A DNA stretch of 64,000 nt from an uncultured Sulfitobacter sp. (GTDB lineage Bacteria; Pseudomonadota; Alphaproteobacteria; Rhodobacterales; Rhodobacteraceae), in NCBI RefSeq assembly GCF_947497275.1, contig NZ_CANMFS010000011.1:1-64000 (forward strand), read 5' to 3'. The first letter of the stretch is position 1, and the number at the start of each line of letters is the position of its first letter. The translations under genes were made by a program, and so were the position numbers. The notes beneath the pieces are model-generated. The model had not been told where the DNA came from and made no database searches. It was given only the letters and a program-made list of their open reading frames with translations. Below are positions 28,674 through 36,214 of the stretch, in pieces.

Positions 28674-28720
28674 CTATTTTCTTTGGCCTTAAATATCCCG
28701 GGGTCTGGGGCTGGCCCCAG
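28674..28720 (-). repeat. Intergenic element copy 2 (hairpin plus CCCGGGATATTT core)
   Basis: On the minus strand a perfect CTGGGG-CTGG-CCCCAG hairpin is followed by a core CCCGGGATATTTAAGGCC and AAAGAAAATAG. This matches copy 1 at 15949-16012 in order and orientation. It sits between the amidohydrolase and hydA genes, ending 16 bases before the hydA start. It may be a processing or attenuation point inside the operon. Confidence 0.6.
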
Positions 28721-28746
28721 TCCGGCAAGGACCTCCTGCACAGAGT

Positions 28747-29997
28747 TCACCCGACAATCTCCGCCGTCTCCACAACGGCATGCATCAGAACATCCGCGCC
28801 CGCCATCGCCCATTCCTTCGTGATTTCTTCCGCTTCATTGTGGCTCAGCCCGTCCACACAAGGACACATCACCATCGCCGTGGGTGCCACGCGATTGATC
28901 CAACAGGCATCGTGGCCTGCCCCCGAAATCAGATCCATGTGACTGTATCCCAACCGCTCCGCCGCGCTGCGTACCGCTGTCACGCATCCCTCATCAAAGG
29001 CCACGGGATCAAACCCGCCCACCTTCTCGAATTCAACCTTCAGCTCCATCTCATCGGCGATCTTCTCGCCTTCCACACGCAGGCGCGCCTCCATATCCTC
29101 GATCACGCTCAATTCGGGCGACCGGAAATCAACCGTGAAAACCACCTTGCCGGGGATCACATTGCGCGAGTTCGGATAGACGTCGATATGCCCCGCGGCA
29201 CCCACCGCGTGCGGCGCATGGCTCCAGGCGATTTCGTCCACCTTGTCCAATATCCGCGCCATGCCAAGGCCCGCGTTCCTGCGCATCGGCATCGGCGTCG
29301 ATCCCGTGTGCGCATCCTTGCCCGTTACCGTCACCTGCGTCCAGCTAAGCCCCTGCCCGTGCGTGACAACACCGATACCCTTGCCCTCCGCCTCCAGAAT
29401 CGGCCCCTGTTCGATGTGCAGCTCGAAAAACGCATGCATCTTGCGCGCGCCGGTCTCTTCCTCGCCGCGCCAGCCGATCCGGTTCAGCTCATCACCGAAC
29501 GATTTGCCTTCGGCATCGGTCTTCGCATAGGCCCAGTCCTGCGTGTGAATGCCTGCGAACACACCCGACGACAACATCGCAGGCGCGTACCGGGTGCCTT
29601 CCTCATTGGTGAAATTCGTCACCACGATCGGATGTTTCGTCCTGATGCCCAGATCGTTAAGCGTGCGCAAAATTTCCAGCCCGCCCAGAACGCCGAGCAC
29701 GCCGTCGTACTTGCCCCCCGTCGGCTGGGTGTCGAGATGGCTGCCCACATAAACCGGCAGCGCCTCGGGATCCGTGCCTTCACGGCGCGCGAACATATTG
29801 CCCATCTGGTCGAGCCCCATGCTACATCCCGCCTCCTCGCACCAGCGCTGGAACAACGCCCGGCCTTCGGCGTCCGCATCCGTCAGCGTCTGGCGGTTGT
29901 TGCCGCCCGCCACGCCGGGACCGATCTTGGCCATCTCCATCAGGCTGTCCCAAAGACGGTCAGGGTTGGTTTTCAGGTTCTGTCCGGGCGCTGGCAT
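28747..29997 (-). CDS. N-carbamoyl-beta-alanine amidohydrolase (M20 Zn hydrolase)
   Basis: This 416-residue M20/AllC-type zinc hydrolase performs the third step of reductive pyrimidine catabolism, releasing ammonia and CO2 from N-carbamoyl-beta-alanine. Metal-binding motifs are GSHLDTQPTGGKYDGVLG (His, Asp), NEEGTRYAP (Glu), ELHIEQGP (His) and a late His in MCPCVDGLSHNEAE. The GSTPMPMRRNAG segment is the usual dimerisation-domain mark. It is the first gene of the hydA/importer group, and a RutR-type palindrome lies 49 bases upstream of its start. Allantoate or N-carbamoyl amino acid hydrolysis are alternatives. Confidence 0.92.
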   Translation of the reverse strand: MPAPGQNLKTNPDRLWDSLMEMAKIGPGVAGGNNRQTLTDADAEGRALFQRWCEEAGCSMGLDQMGNMFARREGTDPEALPVYVGSHLDTQPTGGKYDGVLGVLGGLEILRTLNDLGIRTKHPIVVTNFTNEEGTRYAPAMLSSGVFAGIHTQDWAYAKTDAEGKSFGDELNRIGWRGEEETGARKMHAFFELHIEQGPILEAEGKGIGVVTHGQGLSWTQVTVTGKDAHTGSTPMPMRRNAGLGMARILDKVDEIAWSHAPHAVGAAGHIDVYPNSRNVIPGKVVFTVDFRSPELSVIEDMEARLRVEGEKIADEMELKVEFEKVGGFDPVAFDEGCVTAVRSAAERLGYSHMDLISGAGHDACWINRVAPTAMVMCPCVDGLSHNEAEEITKEWAMAGADVLMHAVVETAEIVG

Positions 29998-30045
29998 CAG
30001 GGGATCCTCTGCTGTCGAATAATCTTGCGTTCAGGCGATCAAATT

Positions 30046-30061
30046 TTTACCATTTGGTAAA
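30046..30061. promoter_or_regulatory. RutR-type operator before the amidohydrolase-hydA-importer unit
   Basis: TTTACCATTTGGTAAA is a perfect palindrome with 7-base arms and a TT centre. It matches the layout of the known E. coli RutR site (TTGACCA-NN-TGGTCAA) apart from one symmetrical base per arm. It lies between the divergent amidohydrolase and RutR-like regulator genes. Confidence 0.75.
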
Positions 30062-30164
30062 GTCACGATTGCGGCTCGCCGGGTATCTGTCAAGAACTGC
30101 GTGAAAAAGATGCAATGCCCGATTTCCCAGGTGCCTCATTTGCGGGCAGACATTCGGAGGCCGC

Positions 30165-30779
30165 GTGCCACAGACCACACCAAAGAAGAAAAGCCGCATC
30201 CAGACCCGCAACAGACATCTGATTCTGGATGCCGCGCTCGACGTATTCTCCCGTGACGGCTTTGGCGGCGCAACCCTCGATGCCATCGCCAGAACCGCCG
30301 GGCTGAGCAAGCCGAACCTGCTCTATTACTTTGACGGTAAAACGGAAATCTACGTCACCCTGCTGAGTCAGCTGATGGAGACTTGGCTCGATCCGCTGGT
30401 CGAACTGGATTCAAACGGCGATCCGGTCGAAGAGCTTCTGGGCTACGTCCGGCGCAAGCTGGACATGTCGATGGATCTGCCGCGCGAAAGCAGGCTCTTC
30501 GCCGGGGAGATCATCAAAGGCGCACCGCAGATGAAACCGCGCCTCGAAAGTGACCTCAAGCCGCTCTTCGACGAGAAATGCGCCGCCATTCAGGTCTGGA
30601 TCAACGAGGGCAGGCTCGCGCCCGTCGATCCGGCGCATCTGCTGTTTTCGATCTGGTCGACGACGCAGCACTATGCTGATTTCGAAGCGCAGATTGCCGT
30701 TCTGCTCGAAGGTAGCGCGGCGACTCCACGCGCCGCACGCCATCTCGAACAGATGTACCGGCAGCTTCTGACCCCTTGA
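30165..30779 (+). CDS. TetR-family regulator, RutR-like
   Basis: This 204-residue regulator has an N-terminal TetR helix-turn-helix (ILDAALDVFSRDGFGGATLDAIARTAGLSKPNLLYYF, about residues 20-56). Its C-terminal ligand domain resembles RutR, which releases DNA on binding uracil or thymine (ESRLFAGEIIKGAPQM; FSIWSTTQHYADFEAQI). The start is a GTG with GGAGG five bases upstream, and no nearby ATG is suitable. It sits between the two arms of the pyrimidine locus, each of which has a RutR-like palindrome in front, so it is very likely their local regulator. Confidence 0.9.
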   Translation: MPQTTPKKKSRIQTRNRHLILDAALDVFSRDGFGGATLDAIARTAGLSKPNLLYYFDGKTEIYVTLLSQLMETWLDPLVELDSNGDPVEELLGYVRRKLDMSMDLPRESRLFAGEIIKGAPQMKPRLESDLKPLFDEKCAAIQVWINEGRLAPVDPAHLLFSIWSTTQHYADFEAQIAVLLEGSAATPRAARHLEQMYRQLLTP

Positions 30780-30892
30780 GATTCCGTTAAAATCCCGCGC
30801 AACAAATCCGGTACGTTAAGACGCTGTAAAGGGTTGGGGCAGAGGATGATCACCGGGTGGCGGGCGTTTCGACTTTCTCGAAAGGAACGTTC

Positions 30893-31270
30893 ATGCCGTT
30901 TTCCACTCCCCTACCCGTGGTATCGGGTATCCCCACAACCGGTCCGGCCAGCCAAACGCAGGCAACAACTACCGTGCTCGCGCCGACGTTAACGGTCACG
31001 ACGATGGGTGCCAGTGGCAAAAGCAGCGGCGGCATGGCCTCGGGCGGCAGCGACGATCAGGCGCGCGCCAGCTTCGAGCAGCAGGCCGCCGCCCGCACCC
31101 GCCGAACACTCCCGCAGCCAAGCGGCGCCGTCTCCGCCTCCGTCGTCGATGCGCAGGTCGCGGATGACAAACCGCCGTTGCAGATCCACAACCCCTTCGA
31201 CGAGGTCGCGCCGCCGGATCCCTTGCCGACGGCGCCCATTCTCAAACATCTCTCGGACGAAAGGGCCTGA
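30893..31270 (+). CDS. Hypothetical Pro/Ala/Thr-rich protein
   Basis: This 125-residue protein has low complexity and is rich in Thr, Ala, Ser, Pro and Gly. There is no signal peptide, membrane segment or known motif. A slightly more structured middle (DDQARASFEQQAAARTRRT) and a conserved-looking tail (LQIHNPFDEVAPPDPLPTAPILKHLSDERA) suggest it is real. AAAGGA lies before the ATG, and codon use is as in neighbours. It ends at the base before the convergent preA stop begins. Function unknown. Confidence 0.6.
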   Translation: MPFSTPLPVVSGIPTTGPASQTQATTTVLAPTLTVTTMGASGKSSGGMASGGSDDQARASFEQQAAARTRRTLPQPSGAVSASVVDAQVADDKPPLQIHNPFDEVAPPDPLPTAPILKHLSDERA

Positions 31271-32575
31271 TCACTCCGCTGCGGTGGCCGACGGGTTGTT
31301 CGGGTGCGTCGTCCAGTTTGCGTATGTCTCCTCGACAACCCTGCCGGTGCGCGGATCGGTCGTGCCGGGTGCCATCTGCACCATCGTGATGCAATTCTCC
31401 ACCGGGCACACCTCGACGCACAGGTTGCAGGCGACGCATTCCTCGTCGATGACGGTAAAGGTGCGGTCCTCCGACATGGCAATGGCCTGGTGCGAGGTAT
31501 CTTCGCAAGCCGCGTAGCACCTGCCGCAGCTGATGCAATCGTCCTGATTGATCGACGCCTTGGAGATGTAATTCAGATTGAGATACTGCCAGTCGGTCGT
31601 GTTTGGCACCGCCGCGCCCATGAAATCACTGATCGAGCGGTGGCCCTTTTCATCCATCCACTCGCTCAGGCCCGAAATCATCTCCTGCACCACCTTGAAG
31701 CCATAGGTCATCGCCGCCGTACACACCTGTACATTGCCACAGCCCAGCGTGATGTATTCCGCCGCGTCGCGCCATGTGGTCACGCCACCGATGCCGCTGA
31801 TCGGCATTCCCGCCGTCGCGGGCGCGCGCGCGATCTCGCTGACCATGCTCAATGCGATGGGTTTGACTGCCGGGCCGCAATAACCGCCATGCGTCCCCTT
31901 GCCGTCAATCGAAGGGTGCGGCGACATGCTGTCCAGATCGACCGAGACGATGGAATTGATCGTGTTGATCAGGCTCACCGCATCCGCCCCGCCACGCCGC
32001 GCAGCTTCCGCCGGTTTGCGCACGTCGGTGATGTTCGGCGTCAGCTTCACGATAACCGGTTTCGAATAATATTGCTTGCACCAACGCGTGACCATCTCGA
32101 TGTATTCCGGCACCTGCCCCACAGCCGCGCCCATGCCACGTTCGCTCATGCCGTGCGGACAACCGAAGTTCAGCTCGATCCCGTCCGCACCCGTCGCCTC
32201 GACGCGGGGCAGGATGTCCTTCCACGCCTGCTCCTCGCAGGGCACCATGATGCTGACGATCATCGCGCGGTCCGGATAATCCGCCTTCACACGCGTGATC
32301 TCATCCAGGTTGGTCTGCAAATCGCGGTCGGTGATCAGCTCGATATTGTTGAGGCCCAGCACCCGCCGGTCCGCCCCGTGGATCACCCCGTAGCGCGGCC
32401 CGTTGACGTTGACCACGGGAGGCCCTTCGGAACCGAGCGTCTTCCACACCACCCCGCCCCAGCCCGCCTCAAAGGCGCGGCGGACGTTGTATTCCTTGTC
32501 CGTCGGCGGCGCGGAAGCCAGCCAGAAAGGGTTGGGGCTCTTGATGCCCAGAAATTCTGTCGTCAGATCAGCCAT
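31271..32575 (-). CDS. preA: NAD-dependent dihydropyrimidine dehydrogenase subunit PreA
   Basis: This 434-residue catalytic subunit of the PreTA complex reduces uracil or thymine to the dihydro forms. An FMN TIM barrel of the dihydroorotate dehydrogenase type fills residues 1-310 (SPNPFWLASAPPT; ELNFGCPHGMSERGMG with the active-site Cys region; GIGGVTTWRDAAEYITLG). The C-terminus carries two [4Fe-4S] ferredoxin motifs (CISCGRCYAACEDTS and CVACNLCVEVCPVENC). ATG 32575 is chosen where homology starts. It lies 13 bases after the glycosylase gene in the preT-glycosylase-preA operon. Confidence 0.95.
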   Translation of the reverse strand: MADLTTEFLGIKSPNPFWLASAPPTDKEYNVRRAFEAGWGGVVWKTLGSEGPPVVNVNGPRYGVIHGADRRVLGLNNIELITDRDLQTNLDEITRVKADYPDRAMIVSIMVPCEEQAWKDILPRVEATGADGIELNFGCPHGMSERGMGAAVGQVPEYIEMVTRWCKQYYSKPVIVKLTPNITDVRKPAEAARRGGADAVSLINTINSIVSVDLDSMSPHPSIDGKGTHGGYCGPAVKPIALSMVSEIARAPATAGMPISGIGGVTTWRDAAEYITLGCGNVQVCTAAMTYGFKVVQEMISGLSEWMDEKGHRSISDFMGAAVPNTTDWQYLNLNYISKASINQDDCISCGRCYAACEDTSHQAIAMSEDRTFTVIDEECVACNLCVEVCPVENCITMVQMAPGTTDPRTGRVVEETYANWTTHPNNPSATAAE

Positions 32576-32588
32576 TGTCAGCTCTCCC

Positions 32589-33374
32589 TTAAGCGGTCGT
32601 TTGATGGCCGGCACAGAAGTAGGAACTTCGCCCGCCCACGGTTTTCTTCTCGATCGTGCCATCGCAGCGGGTGCAGTCGTCACCGGCATTGCGGTGATGG
32701 ATAAGCCAGTCGTCCGGAAGTCTCGAATAGTTGGCCCCCGTGTCCACGACCGCCTGCAGGATATCGCGGGACGCCCTGTGCAGGTCGCCGATCCGCGCCG
32801 TATCCAGATCGCAAGCCCGCGTTTCGGGGTCTATGCCAGTCCGGTACAGCGTCTCATCCGCCCAGAGGTTGCCGATCCCGGCGAGTTTCCTTTGGCTGAG
32901 CAGCGCGGATTTCACGGCGCCCCGCGTGCCGCCGATCGCCTTTACGAACGCGTTGTCACCGATACGCAGCGCATCCGGACCCAAGCCCTTGTCCTCGACA
33001 AACGCGTCCACATCTTCGACCAGCTCGATATGGCCGAACTTGCGCGGATCGCGGAAATGCAGCCGGTGTTCGCCCTCGAAGACGACTGTAAAGCGGATGT
33101 ACCGGGGCAGATCCTCCCCGGCCTCGCAAACCCGGATCGATCCCGACATGCCCAGATGAATATGAAGCCACGGACCCTCGACCGAGCCTACGAATATGTA
33201 CTTCCCGTGCCGGTGCGTTCGCGTGAACTGCGTACCGATCAGTCGGGCACACGCTTCCGCGTCCGGCAGATCCATATGGCTGACCTCGCCCAGCTCGAAT
33301 CCTTCGATCGTGCGGTTCAGCGCGCCATCGGCAATCCGCCGGCGCGCCGCCTCCGCTTCGGGCAGCTCAGGCAT
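32589..33374 (-). CDS. Fpg/Nei-family DNA glycosylase in the preT-preA operon
   Basis: This 261-residue member of the formamidopyrimidine/endonuclease VIII family excises oxidised bases and nicks abasic sites. The N-terminal catalytic MPELPEAE (Pro2 nucleophile, Glu3) is intact, as are the mid-protein lysine region (HGKYIFVG), the HLGMSG motif and the helix-two-turn-helix (LAGIGNLWADETLYRTGI). The C-terminal zinc finger has Cys234, Cys237 and Cys254, but the fourth ligand position is His257 (YFCAGHQ) where CxxC is usual. Its start overlaps the preT stop by 8 bases, so it is cotranslated with pyrimidine reductase genes. Whether it repairs oxidised pyrimidines is a guess. Confidence 0.9.
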   Translation of the reverse strand: MPELPEAEAARRRIADGALNRTIEGFELGEVSHMDLPDAEACARLIGTQFTRTHRHGKYIFVGSVEGPWLHIHLGMSGSIRVCEAGEDLPRYIRFTVVFEGEHRLHFRDPRKFGHIELVEDVDAFVEDKGLGPDALRIGDNAFVKAIGGTRGAVKSALLSQRKLAGIGNLWADETLYRTGIDPETRACDLDTARIGDLHRASRDILQAVVDTGANYSRLPDDWLIHHRNAGDDCTRCDGTIEKKTVGGRSSYFCAGHQTTA

Positions 33375-34698
33375 TGCCGCCGGTCAGGGCGGCATGAATA
33401 TCCATCGCCGAATCGCGCCCCTCGGCCACGGCCGTCACCGTCAGGTCATCGCCGCCGCTGGCACAATCGCCCCCGGCCCATACGCCCTCGACCGATGTGC
33501 GCCCCGTGCCGTCCACCTTGATCTTGCGGTGCTCCAGCGCGGGCAAATGATCCCCCTCAAGCGTTTGGCCGATGGCACGGAACACCTGATCCGCAGCAAG
33601 GCGCAGGGTGTCACCGGTGGGCATCATGTCGGCATCGACGTAATCGAACTCGATCTCGCGCACGGACCCGTTGCCGTGCACGGCCCTGGGCACCGCGTGC
33701 GTCACGATCCGCACGCCCTTGGACGCCGCAAGATCCTGCTCAAAGGGGCTCGCGTTCATGCGCTCGCGCCCCCGGCGGTACACCAGCGTCACGTTCAGCG
33801 CGCCCAGAAGCTTGGCCTGAACCGCTGCGTCCACCGCCGTCATGCCGCCGCCGATCACCACGACGTCGCGGCCCACCGGCACGGCCGCCATGTCGCGCGC
33901 CTGGCGCAGGTCGGCAATGAAATCAACGGCGTCCAGCACGCCTGCCTTATCCGCGCCACTCGCATCCAGCGCATTGACACCGCCCAGCCCCACGCCAAGG
34001 AAAACCGCGTCATGATCGCCGCGCAGCTCGTCCAGGGTGATGTCACGGCTCAATGCGGATCCGTTCCGGATCGTGATGCCTCCGATCCCGAGCAGCCAAT
34101 CGACCTCCTCCTGCGCGAAACCATCGGGCGTCTTGTACGCCGCAATGCCATATTCGTTCAGACCGCCCGGCTTGGGCCGTGCGTCGTAGACCGTAACCGT
34201 GTGGCCCAACATCGCCAGCCTGTGCGCCGCACTCAGCCCCGCAGGCCCCGCGCCGACAACCGCGACATGCTTACCGGTCTCGGCTGCGCGTTCGAACGGA
34301 TGAATGCCCTGTTTCTGCAGATGATCCGTCGCATAGCGTTGCAGCTGTCCGATCAGCACGGGCTTGCCCTCGGCAGCCTCGCGCACGCAGGCCTGTTCGC
34401 ACAATTGTTCGGTCGGGCACACGCGGGCGCACATGCCACCAAGGATGTTCTGGGTCAGGATCGTTTTGGCCGCCGCATCCGGCGTGCCGGTCGCGATCTG
34501 TCGGATGAACAGCGGGATGTCGATGTCTGTCGGACACGCCGTGATACAAGGCGCGTCATGGCAGAAATAGCACCGGTCCGCCGCCACATGGGCTTCGTGG
34601 ATGTCCAGGGCCGGATGCAAATCCGAAAAATGGGTGTCGTAGACCTCCGCAGAAAGCCGCCCAGCCTGCACTCCTGCCTCGTAAATCTTGTCTGCCAT
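33367..34698 (-). CDS. preT: NAD(P)-dependent dihydropyrimidine dehydrogenase subunit PreT
   Basis: This 443-residue electron-input subunit passes electrons from NADH through FAD and Fe-S clusters to PreA. N-terminal cluster cysteines lie in CYFCHDAPCITACPTDIDIP and CARVCPTEQLCEQAC. FAD binds at VAVVGAGPAGLSAAHRLA and the pyridine nucleotide at VVVIGGGMTAVDAAVQ, followed by the GATE-like glutamate-synthase small-subunit fold. ATG 34698 is chosen. A RutR-type palindrome stands about 60 bases upstream. It overlaps the glycosylase gene downstream and leads the operon. Confidence 0.94.
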   Translation of the reverse strand: MADKIYEAGVQAGRLSAEVYDTHFSDLHPALDIHEAHVAADRCYFCHDAPCITACPTDIDIPLFIRQIATGTPDAAAKTILTQNILGGMCARVCPTEQLCEQACVREAAEGKPVLIGQLQRYATDHLQKQGIHPFERAAETGKHVAVVGAGPAGLSAAHRLAMLGHTVTVYDARPKPGGLNEYGIAAYKTPDGFAQEEVDWLLGIGGITIRNGSALSRDITLDELRGDHDAVFLGVGLGGVNALDASGADKAGVLDAVDFIADLRQARDMAAVPVGRDVVVIGGGMTAVDAAVQAKLLGALNVTLVYRRGRERMNASPFEQDLAASKGVRIVTHAVPRAVHGNGSVREIEFDYVDADMMPTGDTLRLAADQVFRAIGQTLEGDHLPALEHRKIKVDGTGRTSVEGVWAGGDCASGGDDLTVTAVAEGRDSAMDIHAALTGGNA

Positions 34699-34757
34699 GC
34701 GTGGCTCCTCTGCCAAATCCGTCCCCTGATGGGAAAACGCTGGCACAGGTCCATTTT

Positions 34758-34773
34758 TTTATCAACTGGTAAA
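34758..34773. promoter_or_regulatory. RutR-type operator before preT
   Basis: TTTATCAACTGGTAAA differs by one base in the left arm from the perfect palindrome at 30046-30061 and keeps the two-base centre. It lies in the spacer upstream of preT, so the preT-glycosylase-preA operon is probably controlled by the same RutR-like regulator. Confidence 0.7.
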
Positions 34774-34848
34774 ATTTATCTCCGGCAATGGATTTGTCAC
34801 CGCCCGCACGCCTCCTGCGCGGGCTGCCCAATAATCGGGCAGCAGCAT

Positions 34849-35493
34849 TCAGGACTCCGCCGCGTCCTGCGCGAGTGTCAGAACCGCAGGCCCGATTGCC
34901 TCGACAATCCGTGCAACACCGTCGGCGTTGGGGTGGATGCCGTCGGCCTGGAACCACGCCCGCAATGCGCTCGGGTCTGGCTCCGCATCGTCCTGCGTCA
35001 GCCCTGCAAAAAAGCTCTCGAAATAGCCGGTGCCATAGGTCTCGGCCAACTCGGGGTACATCGCATCGAACTGCGCCTTGTAGCCCGCTCCGAAGTTGCC
35101 GGGCGCCTGCATGCCGATCAGTAACACCTCGACATCCGCCGCCTGCGCTGCCTGTACGATACCTTCCAGATTGGCGCGCGCCTGTTCCGGGGCCAGACCG
35201 CGCAACAAATCGTTTCCGCCCAAGGCAACGATCATGCCGTCCACCTCCGGCGTCAGCGTCCAGTCCACCCGCGCAAGCCCCCCCGACGTCGTGTCGCCCG
35301 ATACGCCCGCGTTGATCAGGCGCACGTCTGCGCCCTGCGCGTCCAGCCAGCGTTGAAGCTGCGGCACAAAGCCATCTTCGACCGGCAAACCGTAGCCCTG
35401 CGTCAGACTGTCACCGAGTGCTGCAATCACCGTTTGCGCGGACACCGGCATCGCGGTGAACAGAACAACAATTAATCCCAAAGCCTTGCGCAT
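34849..35493 (-). CDS. TesA-like SGNH/GDSL esterase
   Basis: This 214-residue exported arylesterase/lysophospholipase of the SGNH family has a signal peptide (MRKALGLIVVLFTAMPVSAQ). The four conserved blocks are present: GDSLTQGYG with the nucleophile Ser, SGDTTSGGL (Gly), GGNDLLRG (Asn) and DGIHPNADG (Asp/His). It lies back-to-back with a YbbA-like ATPase and a YbbP-like permease, the same trio as tesA-ybbA-ybbP in many proteobacteria. ATG 35493 begins the signal peptide. Confidence 0.93.
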   Translation of the reverse strand: MRKALGLIVVLFTAMPVSAQTVIAALGDSLTQGYGLPVEDGFVPQLQRWLDAQGADVRLINAGVSGDTTSGGLARVDWTLTPEVDGMIVALGGNDLLRGLAPEQARANLEGIVQAAQAADVEVLLIGMQAPGNFGAGYKAQFDAMYPELAETYGTGYFESFFAGLTQDDAEPDPSALRAWFQADGIHPNADGVARIVEAIGPAVLTLAQDAAES

Positions 35494-35545
35494 CGTCACT
35501 TTTCCTCCATATCCCAAAGGAACACCCTAGACAAAGGCCTGCCCG

Positions 35546-36214
35546 ATGAGCGACCCAATCTTCTCCCTCAAAGATGCAGCGTTGCGACTGAATGGCAATG
35601 CGGGACCTGTCGATATCCTGCAAGGGATCACCTTCGACGTAACGGAAGGCGAAAGTGTCGGTCTGATCGGGCCGTCGGGGTCGGGCAAATCCTCGCTGCT
35701 GATGGTGATGGGCGGGCTCGAACAGGCGACGGGCGGCACCGTGTCCGCGATGGGCCATGATCTGACGGCCATGAACGAAGACGCGCTGGCGCGATTCCGC
35801 CGCGACAGGATGGGCATCGTGTTCCAGTCCTTTCACCTGATCCCGACGATGACCGCGCTTGAAAACGTCGCCACCCCGATGGAGCTTGCCGGTCACACGG
35901 ATGCGTTCGACCGCGCCGCCGACGCCCTGCGCACGGTGGGTCTGGGTCAACGGACCGATCACTATCCCGCGCAGCTGTCGGGCGGCGAACAGCAGCGCGT
36001 GGCACTGGCCCGCGCCACCGCACCGCGCCCGGCGATCTTGCTGGCGGACGAGCCGACGGGCAACCTCGACACCGTCAACGGCGACGCGATCATGGACCTG
36101 CTTTTTGATCTGCGTGACAAACACGGATCGACACTGGTGCTGGTGACGCATTCAGACGCGCTCGCACAACGCTGCGACCGGATCATCACCCTGCGCGACG
36201 GGCGTATCGTATGA
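35546..36214 (+). CDS. ABC transporter ATP-binding protein, YbbA/LolD-like
   Basis: This 222-residue ATPase of the MacB/LolD group has Walker A GPSGSGKSS, Q-loop MGIVFQSFHL, signature LSGGEQQRVALARA, Walker B AILLADEPTGNLD and the H-loop VLVTHSDALA. It partners the large FtsX-type permease whose start overlaps its stop (ATGA, 36211). Such pairs act mechanically on lipoproteins, lipids or envelope proteins instead of importing solutes. Context with the esterase matches the YbbAP-TesA system. Confidence 0.92.
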   Translation: MSDPIFSLKDAALRLNGNAGPVDILQGITFDVTEGESVGLIGPSGSGKSSLLMVMGGLEQATGGTVSAMGHDLTAMNEDALARFRRDRMGIVFQSFHLIPTMTALENVATPMELAGHTDAFDRAADALRTVGLGQRTDHYPAQLSGGEQQRVALARATAPRPAILLADEPTGNLDTVNGDAIMDLLFDLRDKHGSTLVLVTHSDALAQRCDRIITLRDGRIV

